A stretch of DNA of 64,000 nt from Anaerolinea sp. Its GTDB lineage: Bacteria; Chloroflexota; Anaerolineae; Anaerolineales; Villigracilaceae. Positions within the stretch are counted from its first letter, which is position 1. Every line of letters starts with the position of its first letter. The notes below the pieces were generated by a model. That model did not search any database and had not been told where the DNA came from. It worked only from the letters and a program-made list of their open reading frames with translations. The DNA lies in the NCBI GenBank assembly GCA_020723805.1, contig DYID01000020.1, positions 1 through 64,000 of the forward strand. The letters are read 5' to 3'. Positions 61,351-64,000 of the stretch are shown one piece after another. The position numbers and the translations under genes were made by a program.

Positions 61351-63162
61351 TCACAACTCCTTCGCCCGCCTGGCAATGCGGTCCTTCGCCCGCGCAATGA
61401 ACTCTGCCAGCGGGATGTTATTCTGCTGACTGCCGTCGCGCACGCGCAGCGAGATTTGCCCCGCTTCCATCTCGTTTTTACCGACCACGATCATGTACGG
61501 CACTTTCATCATCTGCGCGTCGCGGATTTTGGCGTTCATGCGCTGGGAAGACAGGTCGGCGCTGGCGCGGATACCGTTTGCGCGCAACTGCTTTGCGATG
61601 TTTTCCGCGTACTCGTTCTGTCCGTCTGTGATGGGGATGACACGCGCCTGTTCCGGCGAGAGCCAGACCGGGAACGCGCCGGCATAATGCTCGATGAGGA
61701 AGCCGATCATGCGCTCGTGCGTGGAGAGCGGCGCGCGGTGGATGCACAGCGGCACTTCCTCCTGCCCGTCCTTGTTGATGTACTTCAGGTCGAAGCGGGC
61801 AGGGACGGCGAAATCCACTTGATTCGTCGCCAGCGAGAACTCGCGTCCGATGGCAGACCAGATTTGCACGTCAATTTTGGGACCGTAGAAAGCGGCTTCG
61901 TCCTCCGCCTCCACAAACGGGACGCCGCCGTTCGTCATGGCGCGGCGCACCATCTCCTCCGTCTTCAGCCACAGACGTTCGTTGTCCACGTACTTTTTGC
62001 CCAGTCCCGCCTTCGAGTGCAATGACAGGCGCATGACGAACTTCTCGATGCCGAACAGGTCGAAGTATTTGCGGTACAGGTCCACCACGCCCATAAATTC
62101 CTGCTCGAACAACTCCTCCGAGACGTAGATGTGCGAGTCGTTCATCTGCATCGAGCGGACGCGCATCAAGCCAAAGAGTTCGCCCGATTTCTCGTAGCGG
62201 TAGCACGTCCCATATTCCGCGAGGCGGAGCGGCAGGTCGCGGTAGGAGCGCTGTTTCGAGCCGAAAATCTTGTGGTGGAACGGACAGTTCATCGGTTTGA
62301 CGTAGTACTTCACGCCCTCCAATTCCATCGGCGGGTACATGGACTCGGCATAATAGGGAAGATGCCCCGAACGCAGGAAGAGGTCTTCCTTCGTCAGGTG
62401 CGGCGTGCGGACGCGCACATAGCCCGCCTTTTCCTCCATCTCTTTGGCGAGCTTTTCCAGTTCCTCGATCATCACGCCACCGTTGGGCAGCCACAAAGGC
62501 AGACCGGGACCGACCTCCTCATCGAAGATGAAGATTTCCAGTTCCTTGCCCAGTTTGCGGTGATCGCGCTTCTTCGCCTCTTCCAACTGATGAAGATATT
62601 CCTCCAGTTGTTGTTTGTTCTCCCATGCCGTGCCGTAAATGCGCTGTAACTGCTTGTTGTTTTCGTCGCCGCGCCAGTAGGCACCCGCCACGTTCATCAG
62701 TTTGAACGCATCGGGCTTGATCTCGCGCGTGTTCGCCACATGCGGACCGCGGCACAGGTCAACGAACGTGTCGTGCTGATAGATGGAGATTTCGGGCTTT
62801 TCCTTGAGCGGGTTGCCATATTCATCGAACCCGCCCTGCTCGAGTCCATCAATCAACTCCAGTTTGTAGGGCTGGTCTTTGAAAATTTGACGCGCCTCAT
62901 CCGCCGACACCACCTTCTTGATGAAGTCGTGCTTGCCCTGCACGATCTGGCGCATCCGCTTTTCGATGGCTTCCAGGTCTTCGGGCGTCAGGCTGCGCGG
63001 CAAGTCGAAGTCGTAGTAAAAGCCGTTTTCCACCGGCGGACCAATCGTGTACTTCGCCTCCGGGAACATCTCCAGCACGGCTTGCGCCATGATGTGCGCC
63101 GCCGAGTGACGGATTCGATACAGATGGGACTCCTCATATTTTTCCTGAACTTGTTGCGCCAT
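61351..63162 (-). CDS. thrS: Threonyl-tRNA synthetase without TGS domain
   Basis: 603 residues from MAQQVQEKYEESHLYRIRH; the tracked ORF extends 26 codons upstream through a palindromic repeat. It begins directly in the N2 editing domain (HSAAHIMAQAVLEMFPEAKY), with the later CRGPHV editing motif, so the usual N-terminal TGS (N1) domain is missing. The class II catalytic core has MNCPFHHKIFGS and HRAPLSTHERMIGFLIEHYAG. The anticodon domain occupies the last ~100 residues. Controlled by a T-box leader just upstream. Confidence 0.95.
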   Translation of the reverse strand: MAQQVQEKYEESHLYRIRHSAAHIMAQAVLEMFPEAKYTIGPPVENGFYYDFDLPRSLTPEDLEAIEKRMRQIVQGKHDFIKKVVSADEARQIFKDQPYKLELIDGLEQGGFDEYGNPLKEKPEISIYQHDTFVDLCRGPHVANTREIKPDAFKLMNVAGAYWRGDENNKQLQRIYGTAWENKQQLEEYLHQLEEAKKRDHRKLGKELEIFIFDEEVGPGLPLWLPNGGVMIEELEKLAKEMEEKAGYVRVRTPHLTKEDLFLRSGHLPYYAESMYPPMELEGVKYYVKPMNCPFHHKIFGSKQRSYRDLPLRLAEYGTCYRYEKSGELFGLMRVRSMQMNDSHIYVSEELFEQEFMGVVDLYRKYFDLFGIEKFVMRLSLHSKAGLGKKYVDNERLWLKTEEMVRRAMTNGGVPFVEAEDEAAFYGPKIDVQIWSAIGREFSLATNQVDFAVPARFDLKYINKDGQEEVPLCIHRAPLSTHERMIGFLIEHYAGAFPVWLSPEQARVIPITDGQNEYAENIAKQLRANGIRASADLSSQRMNAKIRDAQMMKVPYMIVVGKNEMEAGQISLRVRDGSQQNNIPLAEFIARAKDRIARRAKEL

Positions 63163-63218
63163 TTTCGCATCCTTTCTTTCACCCCCCTCTCCGTGCAGGA
63201 GAGGGGAAGGGGGTGAGG

Positions 63219-63530
63219 TCAAATAAAAATTCTCGCCCACACACGGGGCGAGAATTCAATTCACGCGGTTCCACCCGATTTGTGGGGCGAGATGAATCTC
63301 GCCGCACATCTCTTCAGCCTCTAACGGAGCCACCCGTTTCGCTTACTGACTGATCACTGTTCACCGATTACTGATTACTGATTACTGAACACTGATCACT
63401 GTTCCGCTCCACGCTCGCGAGGGGTTTTCGGCGACTGTTTCTGCAAGAGGCTCTCAATCTGCGGCTTCTTGTCCCTGTCAGACCGTCGTCACCTACTCGT
63501 CTCGGTCAACGCGTTTTGAATTTCGATTGG
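63219..63530 (-). promoter_or_regulatory. T-box riboswitch of thrS
   Basis: On the minus strand: a Stem I region with ACGAGTAGG, then the T-box AAATCGGGTGGAACCGCG (plus coordinates 63264-63281). The terminator ATTCTCGCCC/GGGCGAGAAT with TTTTT follows (63219-63255). Uncharged tRNA-Thr should stabilise the antiterminator. The leader holds two foreign-looking repeats between Stem I and the T-box: a heptanucleotide array and the hairpin GGCGAGATTCATCTCGCC (63282-63303 region). Confidence 0.92.
63345..63403. repeat. Heptanucleotide array inside the thrS T-box leader
   Basis: On the plus strand, units such as GATCACT, GATTACT (three in a row) and GAACACT; on the leader strand AGTAATC/AGTGATC. The same family as the arrays in glpK and in the 54.8-kb T-box. 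Confidence 0.88.
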
Positions 63531-63534
63531 CGGC

Positions 63535-63563
63535 ATTATACCCACATCCACCAAAAAGCACAA
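63535..63563 (-). promoter_or_regulatory. Promoter of the thrS T-box leader
   Basis: Minus strand: TTGTGC (63563-63558), 17-bp spacer, TATAAT (63540-63535), placed just upstream of the leader. Confidence 0.75.
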
Positions 63564-63579
63564 CCTGCCCCTGCAACTC

Positions 63580-64000
63580 TTATTCCGGCTCCCCAAACAC
63601 AATCTGGTCGCCTTCCATCGAAGTGATGCACGCCAGCGAATGGACCGGCACCCCCAGCGGCTTGAGCGCCGCGCGCCCGCCCTCGAACACCTTCTCGATC
63701 AATGCCCCGATGCCGACGATTTTCGCCCCCGAAGCCTCCGCCAGCCGCACCAACCCAAGGATGGTTTGACCGCTGGCAAGAAAGTCGTCAATGATCAGCA
63801 CCTTCTCCCCGTTTGCCAGGTATTCCGGCGAGACAATCAACTCCACCATGCGTCCCTTCGTATGCGAGGGAGCCAGTGTCAGGTACACCTGATCGGGCAT
63901 CGTAATCGGTTTGTGCTTGCGGGCATACACCACCGGCAGCCCGAGGTGAATCGCCGTCGTCAGCGCAGGGGCAATGCCAGAGATTTCAGCGGTCAGCACC
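63580..64000 (-). CDS. xpt: Xanthine phosphoribosyltransferase-like protein, 5' end outside window
   Basis: The visible 139 residues are the C-terminal part of a purine phosphoribosyltransferase. They include LTAEISGIAPALTTAIHLGLPVVYARK (PRTase core), the PRPP-binding VLIIDDFLASGQT, and IVGIGALIEKVFEGGRAAL. These match Xpt-type salvage enzymes making XMP from xanthine. The start lies beyond position 64000. It is transcribed toward thrS, whose own promoter lies in the ~40 bp after the xpt stop. Confidence 0.87.
   Translation of the reverse strand, partial: VLTAEISGIAPALTTAIHLGLPVVYARKHKPITMPDQVYLTLAPSHTKGRMVELIVSPEYLANGEKVLIIDDFLASGQTILGLVRLAEASGAKIVGIGALIEKVFEGGRAALKPLGVPVHSLACITSMEGDQIVFGEPE

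Overview
The window looks like chromosomal DNA of a GC-rich bacterium, most likely Chloroflexota, class Anaerolineae. This is inferred from the gene repertoire: multi-GAF kinases, a STAND NTPase, an actinobacterial-type inositol phosphate synthase, DUF2085/DUF4126/DUF402 proteins, T-box control of tRNA synthetases, and many short tandem and palindromic repeats. No database search was possible. No tRNA, rRNA, CRISPR array, IS element or prophage was seen.

Layout. 0.1-2.8 kb: an ArsR regulator and MFS exporter behind a promoter with a doubled palindromic operator. 2.9-4.7 kb: a coiled-coil membrane protein and a response-regulator diguanylate cyclase. 5.2-9.7 kb: a three-gene minus-strand operon (small helical protein, STAND NTPase with TPRs, tandem variant-GGDEF plus 2H-phosphoesterase protein), the best candidate for an undescribed signalling or conflict system. 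10-22.7 kb: Pcm, a beta-helix protein, a cyanobacterial-AAR-like reductase, then a signalling block around a 2477-residue kinase with about eleven GAF domains. 22.7-28 kb: a TPP riboswitch-controlled thiamine salvage operon. 28-31 kb: small membrane proteins and fmt. 30.9-35 kb: a peroxide-defence module with a peroxiredoxin whose catalytic cysteine codon is TGA (probable selenocysteine), OxyR, and katG with a near-perfect OxyR operator. 35-44 kb: glpK, glpD, and a glycosyltransferase / nucleoside kinase operon. 44.5-47 kb: a HEPN/MNT pair, a VIT-like protein and a CDF transporter. 47-50 kb: a PLD nuclease plus a degenerate methylase-like protein. 50-54.6 kb: polysaccharide deacetylase, ino1, histidine kinase. 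54.7-64 kb: two T-box leaders, valS, an ECF sigma/anti-sigma pair, thrS, and a partial xpt-like gene.

Two themes link the regions. First, sensing and stress: peroxide (OxyR, KatG, Sec-peroxiredoxin), nucleotide second messengers, STAND and HEPN/MNT modules. Second, an unusual repeat load. Tandem units of exactly 7 bp (some 8 bp), e.g. AGTGATC, ATTACCA, TTCAGAA and TTCTACT, and small palindromic elements lie between genes. They also lie in frame inside conserved genes (glpK, valS, thiP, thiN, fmt) and inside both T-box leaders. The added residues in GlpK account for its excess length over the family norm.
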